Shown in pieces: positions 32,593-44,873 of a DNA stretch of 64,000 bases; position 1 is the first letter of the stretch; each line of letters begins with the position of its first letter. Under the pieces are notes generated by a model. The model made no database searches. It had not been told where the DNA came from and saw nothing but the letters and a program-made list of their open reading frames with translations. The DNA is from Madurella fahalii (Eukaryota > Ascomycota > Sordariomycetes > Sordariales). The position numbers were made by a program, and so were the translations under genes. The DNA is taken from positions 434,001 through 498,000 of the forward strand of contig CM056874.1 in NCBI GenBank assembly GCA_029876055.1. The letters are read 5' to 3'.

Positions 32593-33727
32593 ATTCATGA
32601 TCGAACATCATTTCCCTGTTGTTAACGGTATATCCCGATCACTTGACAGTTTCATGACGGCATACACAACCACACTCGAGGGAAATGTATTCTCAATTTG
32701 GTGTCCCACGAGACGTCGGGATGCCGGGCAGTTAACTGCATGCCTGATACCAGAAGAAAACAGGATGTGCCTCCCTTGAATTGGGCTTTGCTAGGTCCGA
32801 GACATATCTGTCTTAAAAAGCCTACGGCAACATAGCAGCTCGATCAGTCTCATTCAACGGATCCAAGTATGGCCTTGCTGCTAATGCTGTGTTGGGTAAT
32901 ACGATGCCGTGGAGCATGCGGGCTGTCTGTTTTGGGTCAAGGCGAGACCCTTGCCATGTCAGACGGCACAACGCTGCCGGCCGTCCTGCTTTGTCCCCAA
33001 CTGCGAGATCCGGCGGGCCGGGTCCCAGCGAAGTGTATGCACGATCCTATCTTTGTAATCTCAAAGAACACAATCTGCAGGCTATGGCATGTTGTGAACC
33101 TTTACATTGGGAGGCGCATGCTCGCGGCTCCCCAGGGGGAACATTCCAGGTACGTTGTTGCAGCAGTGGGAGCATGGAATGCCTACTACGCAGAACTTTA
33201 GGGGTTGGTACGCAGGGATCTCGGCTGTACACGAGATTGCTGACGTGCAGGGAGTGGTAGCGCTCTATCTCTTTTGTGCAGACAACATCTCACAACTGGT
33301 TAAGGCAGTACATGGACAACGTAGCTGCTGGGTTTTTAGCGCCGTAGTACCAAACCCCAGTGGGGGAACTCCAGGTCTCTGAAAATCGACGTGCAGGGTA
33401 ATGCCTCGCGGCCTCGCGCTCAGCATTGCCTCCTCCATTCCCAACTGCTTCTCGTTCGACGTCTTCCTCGAGCGCACGGCTTGACTCCGAGAAGGCAAAA
33501 AGGGAGAACGAGAATGACCGAACAGTGACCTTGATGTTCCTGACGGACGCGCTGTCCCCACCAATCACTTTTCTTTGGCCTGGACAGTTAGTTGCCACCC
33601 TTCGCTCGCCCTAGTAGGCGCACCGGTCGAACATATCAAACGACAGGCGCCTCAGGTGCCGATCGCCTTTACTCCCGTGCCATTTCTCGCAGCAAACCAT
33701 TGCAGCTTTTGATTGCCGCCTGACAAC

Positions 33728-35203
33728 ATGGCGGCCGGCAGCGCTCGCTATGCGCGCTACATTCTCGTGGCCTTCTTTGTAAGTACGACCAGCGCTGCAC
33801 TCCTCTCGGCCGACTTTGCTCTATGCTCGTTGTCAGTGCACCGTTGACAGCCGCCCAGCTCCTTGCAGTCTTCTACTTCGTGTCGAATCCACCAAGCATC
33901 CGGGCTTCCCCGACGGTCCCCGTCAGCAAGCTCCCCGGGGATTCCAAACACAACACAGCCGCGGATAAGAGCGACCCGAGCGTGACGAAAGGGGGATCTC
34001 ACCACCCCAAGGTGGGCCCCGACTACGATGCCTCCGAATATCCCATGGCGATGACGCCCAATGACCCGGGCTGGGACGATCTCTCGGGCATCAAGGCTGG
34101 GCCCCGTATGAACGCCACCTTTGTGACTCTCGCCCGCAACGGGGACGTGTGGGAGATTGCCAAATCGATCCGCCAGGTCGAGGACCGCTTCAACCGGCGC
34201 TACAACTACGACTGGGTGTTCCTCAACGACCAGCCGTTCGACGACACATTCAAGAAGGTGACAACCTCTCTGGTTTCCGGGAAGACGCACTATGGCCTGA
34301 TTCCGGAGGAGCACTGGTCGTTTCCCCCCCACATTGACCAGGAGAAGGCGAAGAAGGTGCGCGAGGACATGGCCGAACGCAAGATCATCTATGGCGACAG
34401 CATCAGCTACCGCCACATGTGCCGCTTCGAGTCGGGCTTCTTTTACCGCCAGGAACTCATGATGAACTATGATTACTACTGGCGCGTGGAGCCGAGCGTC
34501 GAGCTGTACTGCGACATCCACTACGACCCGTTCCGCTTCATGCACGAGAACAACAAGAAGTACAGCTTTGTACTCAGCCTGTACGAGTACATCGAGACGA
34601 TCCCGACTCTGTGGGACAGTGTCAAGAAGTTCATGAAGAACCACCCCGAACACATTGCTGAGGGCAACTCAATGGCCTTCCTTAGCGACGACGGCGGCGA
34701 GACGTATAACAAGTGCCACTTTGTAAAGCACACCACCTCCCCTGATGCTCTTCGTTCGGCTGCTAACAATCCCTCTCTAGTGGTCCAACTTTGAGATTGG
34801 CAGCCTCAACTGGCTCAGATCGAAGGCCTACAGCGACTATTTTGACAGCCTTGACCAGGACGGCGGCTTCTTCTACGAGCGCTGGGGCGATGCGCCCGTG
34901 CACTCGATTGCCGCGGGGCTGATGTTGCCCAAGGAACAGATTCACTTCTTCAACGACATCGCCTACTACCACGTGCCCTTCACGCACTGCCCAACCGGAG
35001 AGAAATTACGGGAGCAGTTGAAGTGCCACTGTAACCCCGGCGAGAACTTTGACTGGAAGGGCTACTCTTGTAAGACTTTGTCGGCCCGTTCCGATGATTC
35101 CGAGCCGCTGTTTGCTAACCCGTGTTCTGCTACAGGCACTTCCAGATTCTACGAATTGAACAATATGGAGAAACCCGAGGGTTGGGATAAAGAAGGCGAC
35201 TGA
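33728..35203 (+). CDS. Glycosyltransferase family 15 alpha-1,2-mannosyltransferase (KRE2/MNT1/KTR type)
   Basis: The exons are 33728..33778, 33859..34722, 34781..35069 and 35136..35203, giving 423 residues. Donors are GTAAGT, GTAAAG and GTAAGA. The first short exon and second exon join to form the type II membrane anchor (YILVAFF then LLAVFYFV). The luminal catalytic domain follows: MNATFVTLARN, FNRRYNYDWVFLND, CRFESGFFY, YYWRVEPSVELYCD (the most conserved GT15 segment, with the catalytic Glu region), FVLSLYEY, and HFFNDIAYYHVPF. A Cys-rich end (CHCNPGENFDWKGYSC) comes before the short last exon. It adds mannose from GDP-mannose to N- and O-glycans in the Golgi. Which KTR paralogue it is cannot be said. 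Its 3' end converges with uS12m. Confidence 0.93.
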
Positions 35204-35736
35204 TTTAGTGAACGCTTATGGAGATGTGCTTGAGGATTGGTTTGACATGTACGATCCCTAACTTAATGGCCTTGTTTTCCTTATTATCACACGCATGAGC
35301 CTCGGGAGACAACCCGGCCGTGGAATGAACGGAGCAAAAATGGTATAACGGATTGCGGGGGGCGTCATGGGACTACGAAACGTTGGTGGTCGTTTTTGAG
35401 CTTGGAAAGGGGCCAAGCGGGTGGCGGGGTGTGTTTTGTTGGTATTGCAATCGGACTCTACGCCAGAATGAGGTGGTTTTGCGAGCACTCTTTTATCTGT
35501 ATATATTCGGCATAGGTCATTGGGAATCACAGTTGTTTGTATTTTACTTGTCTCCAGACACCCGCGTGGTTTGTTTCACTGTTTTTGGTTTAATGATACA
35601 ATGGCATGGTGCAACAACTAGCCTCTTCCGCTCTGGAATCAGAGTCGCCAGGCGAGCAGCCTGGAAGTCTCAACCCACCCCCTCATATTCGTTCCTGGGA
35701 CGACCATCATCCCATGCAGCGACGTTGCTTGCAACC
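35204..35736. other. Intergenic region between convergent GT15 and uS12m
   Basis: This 0.53 kb spacer between two 3' ends contains no recognised gene or repeat. Confidence 0.5.
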
Positions 35737-36393
35737 TTAGCCAACCGACGCCTTCTTCGGCTTCTTAGTCCCGTATTTACTCCTGCTGGTCATTCTGCTG
35801 CCGACACCGCCCTATAACAATCCATCAGCAACCTCTCTCTACACTAGGACACCGCTATAGTTATCACGGGAAAAAATAATACTCACCAGATCCAAAGCCC
35901 CTCTAACCAAATGGTATCTCACACCAGGACAATCCTGTGCCCTCCCGCCGCGCACGAGCACGACGCTGTGCTGCTGGATGTTGTGCCCCTCGCCGGGGAT
36001 GTAGGCCGTGATGACCTTGCCGGTGGACAGCCGCACACGGGCGGTCTTGCGCTCGCCCGAGTTGGGTTTCTTGGGCTTGGTGATGCCCACCTTGACGCAG
36101 ACGCCCTTGAGCGCCGGCGCGTGGATGCTCGAGAGCGCCGGGGAGACGGCGTGGCGGGCTCGTTGGGGTTTCCGGCAGCCCTAGAGAGGAGGAATCAGAG
36201 GACCGGTTTGGGGAGATAACGGGTGTGGGGCGAGCAGGAAAGGGTTGCGCACCCGCAGGACTTGGTTGAGCGTCGCGTTTTGCGATGGGGTGCTGGAGAA
36301 GGCCCGCCGAAGGATCGGGGACGGCGCGGGCGGTGCCAGCGGCTGCTGGAGTGACGGCCGCAGCACTAAGTTGCGGAGGAATGTCGTCGCCAT
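35737..36393 (-). CDS. Mitochondrial small ribosomal subunit protein uS12m
   Basis: The exons are 36393..36253, 36180..35887 and 35811..35737, giving 169 residues. Donors are GTGCGC and GTGAGT and acceptors are TAG, all phase 0. A mitochondrial presequence (MATTFLRNLVLRPSLQQ to RRAFSSTPS) precedes the ribosomal S12 fold. The decoding-site motifs are clear: ITKPKKPNSGERKTARVRL (the equivalent of the PNSALRK loop), then PGEGHNIQQHSVVLVRGG and DCPGVRYHLVRGALD. The third exon gives the basic tail (SRSKYGTKKPKK). It sits at the decoding centre of the mitoribosome. It is divergent from the acyl-CoA dehydrogenase gene, with about 490 nt between the starts. Confidence 0.95.
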
Positions 36394-36794
36394 GTTTGAC
36401 GGGTCGTGGTGCTGGCGACGGCAGCCCGGGAGTTCGTCGTTGACTTGGACCTGGACCAGCAATTCGTGATAGATCGGATCCTGCCCGATTGGAACTTTTG
36501 CTATCACGAGTCTGTGCACGTGTTTTCGCGGCAATTGTCGGTTTAGTGGAGATTCGGGCCCCTTGGTCTGTGCTGGTCACATGGGCTCTATTCCTTGCAT
36601 CATTGCCCGCCGGATTCGACCCGCTGTGGAGAGCGGGAGGGTAACCTCGGCTGCCCTGTCGGACTGGTGCAGCGATCCCTTCAACCGTGTACCTCGTGGA
36701 TTATTCGCCCTGATTCTTGCTCTTGATCGGCTTCCCGGGGAATGCATGACTAGCGTGACACCGGCCCCTAGCGGAGCCTAGAAGCCGTTTCTCG

Positions 36795-36802
36795 TATAAA
36801 AG
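36795..36802 (+). promoter_or_regulatory. TATA box of the acyl-CoA dehydrogenase gene
   Basis: TATAAAAG lies 81 nt upstream of the ATG at 36883, within the 490-nt divergent spacer. The spacing would place the transcription start about 50 nt before the ATG. Confidence 0.55.
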
Positions 36803-36882
36803 GCTCGGACCGCCATTTCGTCGTTTTCTAGCCCTGTAAACTACTCCCGCGTCTAGTCCCCTGTCTTACACACAGTTCCGAC

Positions 36883-38355
36883 ATGAGGTCATTCGTCAGA
36901 GCGTTGCGCCCTGCGGTGCGAAGAAGCCAGGCGGCCTCCGTCCCGAGGATATCTAGCGCTCGGGTGCAGCTTCTTCCTACCGTCCAAGGGTGAGTTACCT
37001 GAGTTCCTGGGTTCAGCGATCGGGCGTTAGCAGCGTTGTGGGAGCGGAGTGTTTTCTGACCATGGATGTCTCGCCGACTGAACAGTGCCCGCCCGCTCTC
37101 AACCACAGCTTCCCGCCGTGACCCCAACCTTGCCGATGTTGCGCCGACACCCATCACCCACTTCTCCGAGGTCGAGACCGCCATGGCCGAGACGGTGCAG
37201 AAGTTTGCCAATGACGTGATTCTGCCCAAGGTGCGCGATATGGATGAGGCCGAGACTATGGACCCGACTGTTGTCGAGCAGCTGTTTGAGCAGGGCCTGA
37301 TGGGTGTTGAGATTCCTGAAGAATACGGGGGTGCCGGCATGAACTTCACGGCTGCCATTATCGGTATCGAGGAGCTCGCGCGAGTCGACCCGTCCGTGTC
37401 GGTTATGGTGGATGTCCACAACACGCTGGTCAACACGGCTGTGATCAAGTGGGGCAGCGAGTCGCTCAAAAAGAAGTACCTCCCTCGCCTGGCTACCAAC
37501 ACCGTGGGCTCCTTCTGCCTGTCGGAACCCGTTAGTGGCTCAGACGCGTTTGCCCTGGCCACCAAGGCCACCGAGACAGAGAGCGGTTTCAAAATCAGCG
37601 GGAGCAAGATGTGGATCACCAACAGTATGGAGGCTGAGTTCTTCATCGTCTTTGCGAACCTTGACCCCAGCAAAGGCTACCGAGGCATCACAGCTTTCAT
37701 CGTCGACAAGGGCATGAAGGGCTTCAGCATCGCCAAGAAGGAGAAGAAGCTAGGTATCAAGGCAAGCAGCACATGCGTGCTCAACTTTGACGACGTGGAG
37801 GTGCCCAAGGAAAACCTGCTCGGCGAGAGGGGTCAAGGCTACAAGTATGCCATTTCGCTGCTGAACGAGGGCCGCATCGGTATCGGCGCTCAGATGACCG
37901 GCCTCGCACTTGGCGCGTGGGAGAATGCTGCCAAATATGTGTGGAACGATCGCAAGCAGTTCGGCAAGCTAGTTGGCGAGTTCCAGGGCATGCAGCACCA
38001 GATCGCTCAGTCTTACACCGAGATCGCTGCAGCCCGTGCGCTCGTGTACAATGCCGCCCGTAAGAAGGAGGCCGGAGAGGATTTCGTCATGGACGCTGCC
38101 ATGGCCAAATTGTACGCCTCGCAAGTCGCCGGACGTGTGAGCAGTCTGGCTGTTGAGTGGATGGGTGGCATGGGCTTCGTTCGCGAGGGCCTGGCTGAGA
38201 AGTTCTTCCGGGACAGCAAGATCGGTGCTATCTACGAGGGTACCAGCAATATCCAGTAAGACTTGTACTACCGGATTCCTTTCAGGTTCAAGCTAACAGA
38301 CATCTCAAGGCTCAACACAATCGCCAAGCTTCTCCAGAAGGAGTATACCGTGTAA
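36883..38355 (+). CDS. Mitochondrial acyl-CoA dehydrogenase, short/branched-chain type
   Basis: The exons are 36883..36989, 37086..38255 and 38310..38355, with GTGAGT and GTAAGA donors in phase 2, giving 440 residues. The first exon is a mitochondrial presequence (MRSFVRALRPAVRRSQ). The mature enzyme has the acyl-CoA dehydrogenase layout: N-terminal helical domain, then the beta domain with FCLSEPVSGSDA (FAD/substrate loop) and KMWITNS, then the C-terminal helices. The catalytic base is Glu420 in IYEGTSNIQ, just before the last splice, where it stands in short- and medium-chain enzymes. FAD-linked oxidation of 2-methyl-branched or short acyl-CoA in isoleucine or fatty acid breakdown is the likely role. 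Closeness to ACADSB-type enzymes is judged by eye. The tail LLQKEYTV is not peroxisomal. Confidence 0.93.
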
Positions 38356-40246
38356 ACTTGTAGTACCACCAAATGTAAAGACTGAACTAAAAATGAGCCT
38401 GATTGAATACCTTGTGCAAAGAGCCAGATTGCATTGCCTAGAATCTAAAGGTATTCTCAGGGCTGAGTTTGACCCAGTGGCCCATATGTCGTCCAGTCAG
38501 AGCCGGGCCCTGCCTCACAGGTTCTTTCCAGACCTTCGAGGCAGAATCTCAGAGTCCCAAGGTCAGTCGATTCAGAAAGTTGGGAAGATCAAGATCTCAG
38601 CCTCGACCAAGGATATGAAAGTGTCGGTATCATTGCACAAGGTATCTAAGCCACCCGCAACCCGTAACTCAGGACCCGGTCAGCATCCGGGGCTGAACTC
38701 GCCTCCGGCAGATGTCCGGCCAAATCCGGCATGACGAGCTCGTCAGCACATTGATAAACTGGTTCCGGGAGACCTGCTCGCAGGGGTAATACCATGCTGG
38801 TGGTCGTGCTTGCGGGGGCCGTCTTGGCTAACATTTCCGGGAGGGGACGCTATCACGCATATTCCTGGGCGAGGGTCTCGGCTTCGTTGCCCGGGGGCAA
38901 GACCAAAAAGGTTGATTGTGCTTGTCTACGAGATCGGCACCCAACCACAAAACACGACCTGTATTCGAAAACTGAAAGAACATGGAGCCAACCCTTTCCT
39001 GTGACGCGACGCATTGGTTATATCATGATGTCCATTGTCCGATAGGCTCCAGAGTGCGCATGGTTAGGTAGCGTGGTGAATGAAACTAGCGGACCTTCAT
39101 GCGGCACGCGCAGTGTTTGGATGAGCTCCCGCCCACAGTGTGTGGGACGTCAGCTAGGATGGATTGGACCACGCTGATAGGTGGCCCTACGAACCAGGCC
39201 CGGCAAAGTCCTACGAACAGTCCTAGGCCGGTCTTGGATGACGCCCAAGCTCCCAGCTTCTCTCAATTCAGCACAGCCGTGGTCCTGTAAGGGACTTGTC
39301 AGGCGCAACATTTGATGGGTGGAAAGCTCGAGGACTAGTTATCGGTATGTACGAGACGCCCTGAACTGGATGGAAATTTCGAGTCGCCTGGCCCGACACT
39401 TGCGGCCCCTTGCTCCGTGATTCGGAGTCGAGAAGTGTCGAAGCTCGCTTCGATCCTGCTAGTTAAGCCCCACTTCAATGCCCAACCGTCACCGTGCGAC
39501 GCGCCAACAGTATCCCCAAGAACGGGAGTGAAATGTGGGAAACTCGCCAGTTGTTGCCGGTGGTTGGGGCACAGCTTCAGCCATGAAACAGTGTAGAGGG
39601 TTATCCAGGTTGGGTATCTGCGAGGTCAAAGAGTTGCGCGTCTCCCCAACAAGCCTCTGCAGCACTGGCCCGGTTACCCCGCAGCCGGGGCGGAAGGTCA
39701 GCAGAAACGGCGCAAGGAATCCTCTGCTATGTGAAGGGGCTATGAATGCGGCCGCAATCACGGCGTCCGGGACCAGGGGTTTGTTAAGCAGGCGAGGCCC
39801 GTCTGGGACCACAATAATATATCGGGCGGATCCCATGCTTGATGCCTACCCAGCTTCTTGTTTTTGTTTCCTTCCTCCAGATTCCAGTGTCTCCTGGAAA
39901 GGCGGGCAGCGCTACGTGCCTCCACTGAATGGGCGCAAACCGCTAAACCGCGGCCCGGTTCTTCATCAACAAGGGCTCTGCCAAATGCGAAACACAAAAC
40001 CCCGCCATAATTCGTCACTGACGACATCCGCTACCGTTCGCAACACCACCCGTCGCTGCCCGCCGCGACTCGCGTTTGGATCTCTGGACTAACGCGAGCG
40101 GCGCCTGCAAGACGAACTAAACCGACCGAAAACTAAAGTCGAACCGAGCACCATATTTTGTGGCATCATCCTTAGAAACCCCCCCCCCCCCTTCTCCCCC
40201 CACCTTTTCCCCTACGCGCCCCGCCGCGTAGAAGACGACTGCAGCC
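38356..40246. other. Intergenic region upstream of PKC1
   Basis: This 1.9 kb has no supported gene. It holds the PKC1 promoter and leader. A C-rich tract (about 11 C then CTTCTCC) lies at 40180-40200, just upstream of the ATG. Open frames here lack family-like features. Confidence 0.5.
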
Positions 40247-43200
40247 ATGAGCGACGAAGGGAAGATCTTGGACATATCCAAGAAAATCGAGCGCGAAAAG
40301 GCCTTGATTAATGCTGCCAATCTTATGCGCCAGCAGACTAACAATGAATCCGTCCGCTCCAAACTCGACACCCAGATGCGCGAGGGGCGTCGCAACCTCG
40401 AGTTCTTCGAGGAGAGACTCCGCGAGCTGCAGATGCGCCGTCTGGAACAGTCAGTCGACAACATGACTCTGGGAGGGTCGACGCTTGGCTCTTTCATGAA
40501 CGCAGAACAGGGAGGTGACGAAGGCGGTGCCCCAGCGCCGCCTCCGAAAGATGGATCTGGATACGCCCAGTACACTCAGACCGACCTGATGCCTCCTCGC
40601 CCGTTCCCCGGCCAGCCTCCCCACTCCTCGGTACCCAAGGCCCGGCCAAACTTCACCAAGCTCGGTAGGGTGCTCCGAGCAGATTGCGAAGGGGTGTATC
40701 CGTTGGGTTGCTGACTCTACAACCCGGCACAGATCTCATCAAGTTCGACACGCCGTACTTAGGTCCCCGCATTCAGCTGATGCTCTCGCAAATCCAGTTC
40801 AAGCTCAATGTGGAGGAGCAATACCTAAAAGGTATCGAGAAGATGGTGCAGCTGTACCAGATGGAAGGCGACAAGAAGAGCAGAGCAGACGCCGCCGCCA
40901 GGCGTATCGAGAGCGGACAGAAGATTGTGCTGCTGAAACAAGCGCTCAAGCGATACGAGGAACTACATATCGACATGGATGTCGATTCACCGGATGGTAC
41001 GTGGGTGAAGAATAATCCCTTTCTCACACTTGCTAACTCGACCGCCATAGACGATAGCATCAACATGCCGAATCTGAGAAAGCCGCTGACCGGTCAACTC
41101 TCGATCCGGGTCCTGGCCGTCAAAGACGTGGACCATGCCCCGCTCAGCAGGTTCTCCCGCGCCCCCGAGACGTTCGTGACAATCAAAGTGGAAGACAATG
41201 TCATGGCCCGAACGAGAGCATCGCGAAACGACAGATGGGAAGCCGAGTTCCACAGCATCTTTGTCGACAAGGCAAACGAGATTGAGCTGACAGTCTATGA
41301 TAAGCCGGGTGAGCATGCCCTGCCTATCGGTCTGCTTTGGGTGAGGATATCCGACATTGCCGAAGAGCTCCGTCGCAAGAGAATCGAGGCCGAGACGAAC
41401 ACGTCGGGGTGGGTGTCGGCAGACCGCCTGGGCTCCAATCCCCGGGTCCCTCCGCCTCAGTTTCCCATGGGTGCGCAGGGCCCCCAGTTCGCAGGACCGC
41501 CGACCTCTCCGGTGCCGGCACAGCAAGGAGGCCAGGCCTATAATCCGCCGGCGCCGGCGCCGCCGGCACACGCCCCTATTGTGTCTCAGCCGATCGACGC
41601 GTGGTTCAACCTCGAGCCGACGGGCCAGATCCAACTGAGCCTCAACTTTGTCAAGGAGAACAAGGAGCCACGGCCGATGGATGCCGGCCTCAACCGCAAA
41701 GGTGCTGTGCGTCAGCGCAAGGAGGAGGTGCACGAGATGTACGGCCACAAGTTTGTGCAACGTCAGTTCTACAACATCATGCGCTGCGCTCTCTGCGGGG
41801 ACTTTCTCAAGTACTCAGCCGGCATGCAGTGCGAGGACTGCAAGTACACATGCCATACCAAGTGCTACACTAGTGTCGTCACCAAGTGCATCTCCAAGAG
41901 CAACTCGGAGACCGACCCTGACGAGGAGAAGATCAACCACAGGATCCCCCACCGTTTCCAGGCTTTTTCGAATCTCACAGCCAGCTGGTGCTGTCACTGC
42001 GGCTACATGCTCCCGATCGGAAAGAAGAACTCGAGAAAATGTGCGGGTACGTGTCGTCGTGCATTCCCCCCCCCCTTTTCGCACCGGATTTATTATGCTC
42101 TGTTAGACGCTGACACCGCTGTTAGAATGTGGTCTCACTGCTCATGCGCAGTGTGTGCACCTTGTTCCGGATTTCTGCGGTATGTCTATGGCCGTCGCGA
42201 ACCAGATCCTGGAAGGAATTAGATCGACCAAGAAAACCCGCCAGGAAAAGGCCTCATCCATGAGTGAGCGAACCCTGCGAGCCGGCAGCAAAGGGACGAC
42301 CGGGAGCGCTCAGTCGGCAGCGACTTATCCACCAGGCGGATACGGTGCTCAGGCTGCATCTCCCGAAGCCACGGAAGCCGCCAAGCTCATGTACAACCAG
42401 ACTTCGCCGCAGAGACCTACTGGCCCCGACCGAAGTTCAACAAGCTCTACCACGGCCTCGGCGGCGGCGGCGGCGGCTATGTCCCCCAAGGCTAATGTTC
42501 AGGCCTCGCAGCCAGCGGGTCAGATACCTGATTTCGGACCCGGACATTACGGCGCTCCAGGAGGCTACGGGCGGCCAACGCAGCAAGAAGACCTGTATAG
42601 CGCATCACCACCGCCACAGCAGCCGGCGTACGGTCAGCCACAGCAGCGTAAATACAACCCGGCCGACTATGCCAACATTGGAGCATACCCCGGCCAGCCT
42701 CCTGTCCAGCAGCGGCCGATGCAACAACAGGCTGCCCCGCAGCAACTCGTGCACCAGCAAATGTACCAGCAGCAGCAACCGGCTGGTGTGCCTAAACCGC
42801 AGCCTGTGCCCGCCCACACCGAGCCTCAAGTCCCCACTGCCGGTGGAATTCCGGTGCCGACTAAGAAGCCTCTACCATCGGCAACGGACGCGGGCACGGG
42901 TCAGCGAATCGGTCTGGACCACTTCAACTTCCTCGCCGTGCTTGGGAAGGGCAATTTTGGCAAAGTCATGCTTGCCGAAACGAAGCGAACCCGTAGGCTG
43001 TATGCGATCAAGGTGCTCAAGAAGGAATTCATCATCGAAAACGACGAAGTAGAGAGCATTAGGTCGGAGAAGCGCGTGTTCCTGATTGCCAATCGCGAAC
43101 GCCACCCTTTCCTCACCAACCTGCACGCCTGTTTCCAGACGGAGACTCGGGTCTACTTCGTCATGGAGTACATTAGTGGCGGCGATCTGATGCTGCACAT

Positions 43201-44085
43201 CCAACGCGGGCAGTTTGGCACCAAGCGAGCGCAGTAAGTGTCTCTTGGGTTCAAAAGGCAGTACTGCCGGCTAACATGATACAGGTTCTACGCCGCCGAG
43301 GTGTGCTTGGCACTCAAGTACTTCCACGAGAACGGCGTCATCTACCGGGATCTCAAGCTAGACAATATCCTGCTGACGCTCGATGGGCACATCAAGATTG
43401 CTGACTACGGTCTCTGCAAAGAGGACATGTGGTACGGCTCGACAACGAGCACGTTTTGTGGTACCCCCGAGTTTATGGCTCCCGAGGTATGCCCCCCCCC
43501 CCCCCCCCCATCGAGATGTCGGCTGCAAGAGAGGTCCGACTGACGGGATAAATGCAGATCCTTCTTGACAAGAAATACGGCCGGGCCGTCGACTGGTGGG
43601 CCTTTGGCGTGCTGATCTACCAGATGCTCCTGCAGCAATCACCGTTCCGCGGCGAAGACGAGGACGAGATTTACGACGCCATTCTCGCCGACGAGCCGCT
43701 CTACCCGATCCACATGCCGCGCGACAGCGTGTCGATCTTGCAGAAGCTGCTCACCCGCGAGCCGGACCAGCGGCTGGGCAGCGGACCCACGGACGCGCAG
43801 GAAGTCATGTCGCAGCCCTTCTTCCGCAACATCAACTGGGACGACATCTACCACAAGCGGGTTCAGCCGCCGTTCCTACCGCAGATCAGCAGCGCCACCG
43901 ACACGAGCAACTTTGATAGCGAGTTTACGAGCGTGACACCAGTACTTACGCCAGTGCAGTCAGGTAGGTTTCGGCGGGTGTCGGTCATGTGGATGTGGTT
44001 GATGCTGATACGGGATTTGGCAGTGCTCTCTCAAGCCATGCAGGAAGAGTTCCGTGGCTTCTCGTACACGGCGGATTTCGAGTAG
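40247..44085 (+). CDS. PKC1: Protein kinase C (cell-wall integrity kinase)
   Basis: There are seven exons: 40247..40664, 40733..40996, 41051..42046, 42126..43233, 43285..43486, 43558..43963 and 44024..44085, giving 1,151 residues. In order: two HR1 Rho-binding coiled coils (about 5-80 and 150-225), a C2-like domain (240-370), two C1 zinc domains (about 460-510 and 527-577, both H-x12-C-x2-C type), a long P/Q/A linker, the AGC kinase (about 826-1085), and the C-tail with turn motif LTPVQS and hydrophobic motif FRGFSY. Kinase motifs: GKGNFGKV, AIKVLKK, YRDLKLDN, TFCGTPEFMAPE. The metal motif is DYG (IADYGLC), normal for fungal Pkc1. It is activated by Rho1 and drives the cell-wall MAP kinase cascade. 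Intron 2 (54 nt) has no stop and is a multiple of three, so a retained form adding 18 residues is possible. Confidence 0.97.
43492..43509. repeat. Poly-C tract (18 nt) inside a PKC1 intron
   Basis: An uninterrupted run of 18 C starts five bases after the donor of the fifth PKC1 intron (GTATG then C18). The intron still has a CAG acceptor and keeps phase. The run is prone to length change. Confidence 0.9.
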
Positions 44086-44873
44086 AAAGGCAAAAGACCT
44101 TGTCTGTCGCAATCCGGTCGCTTGCCATCGTGGGACTGGCTCCTCATGAAAACGCTCGACAGGAGCATCGCCTCGCCCACAGATGAATGCATCGGCTGTG
44201 GGCGGTGCGGGCTTAGTCACGACCGGACGACGATCCCAGGGAATCTAAGACAAGCCGCCTCTGCAGAGATACCGTTCCGTGCTCAGCTACTTGGTTGGTT
44301 GTCCGTGGTTTAGGTGCTGGATGAGAAGGACGCTGAGAAGTATCGGAAGAGATTGTAACCGCATGGGATACTGGGTCAAATAGATGATTGATGATTATAC
44401 ATTTGAATGGTGGACGAGGAGCGGCGGTGCCATGGTGGATAATGGTGGTGTGAGGAAGTAGGTTGGAAGCAGGAGGGTAAGGGCAAGGGGGTGGTATTAT
44501 GGCAAGTTTAGGGGCTCCAGAGCGGCTGAGCATCACAGGAGCGTATGGCTCGGAGCGCATACTGCATCCCTTATACCGGTATGTGTTTGAAGTCTTGTTC
44601 CTTACCTTTTATTGCGGTTTCTCTTCGAGGTAGTGGATGGGGGGGGGGACACGGAAAAGTCAGGTGTTCAATCACCTGGTCTTCATTGCCACGGGAGCCA
44701 CTCCTAATAGAAGTGAATTAAGCGACTACTTTGAACTACAGACTCAACATGCAACCTTACATATAGACCACGGTTTGTGCCACAGTGTTTTGGACAAGTC
44801 TATTTCGCTTTTACAATATAGTGTACACCAAGTATTTACAGGTCAGCAGCAGTGGCACATTAATTGAGGGGAA
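44086..44873. other. 3' intergenic region between convergent PKC1 and SHE9
   Basis: This 0.79 kb lies between two 3' ends, with a ten-base G-run at about 44640. No gene was recognised. Confidence 0.5.

Larger units (their letters stand above)
31821..33727. other. Intergenic region with A/T homopolymers
   Basis: This 1.9 kb lies between the PAT1 start and the GT15 start and holds both promoters. A 21-nt A-run lies at 31974..31994, and further long T/A runs occur at 32518-32592. No gene was supported. Open frames here are short with no family-like features. Confidence 0.5.

Noticed and set aside
32869..33201. 110-codon plus-strand frame in the PAT1/GT15 spacer
   Set aside because: No domain, no good splice sites, and overlapped by equally long frames on both strands.
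33757..34653. 298-codon minus-strand frame inside the GT15 gene
   Set aside because: It is antisense to strongly conserved GT15 motifs, with no independent support.
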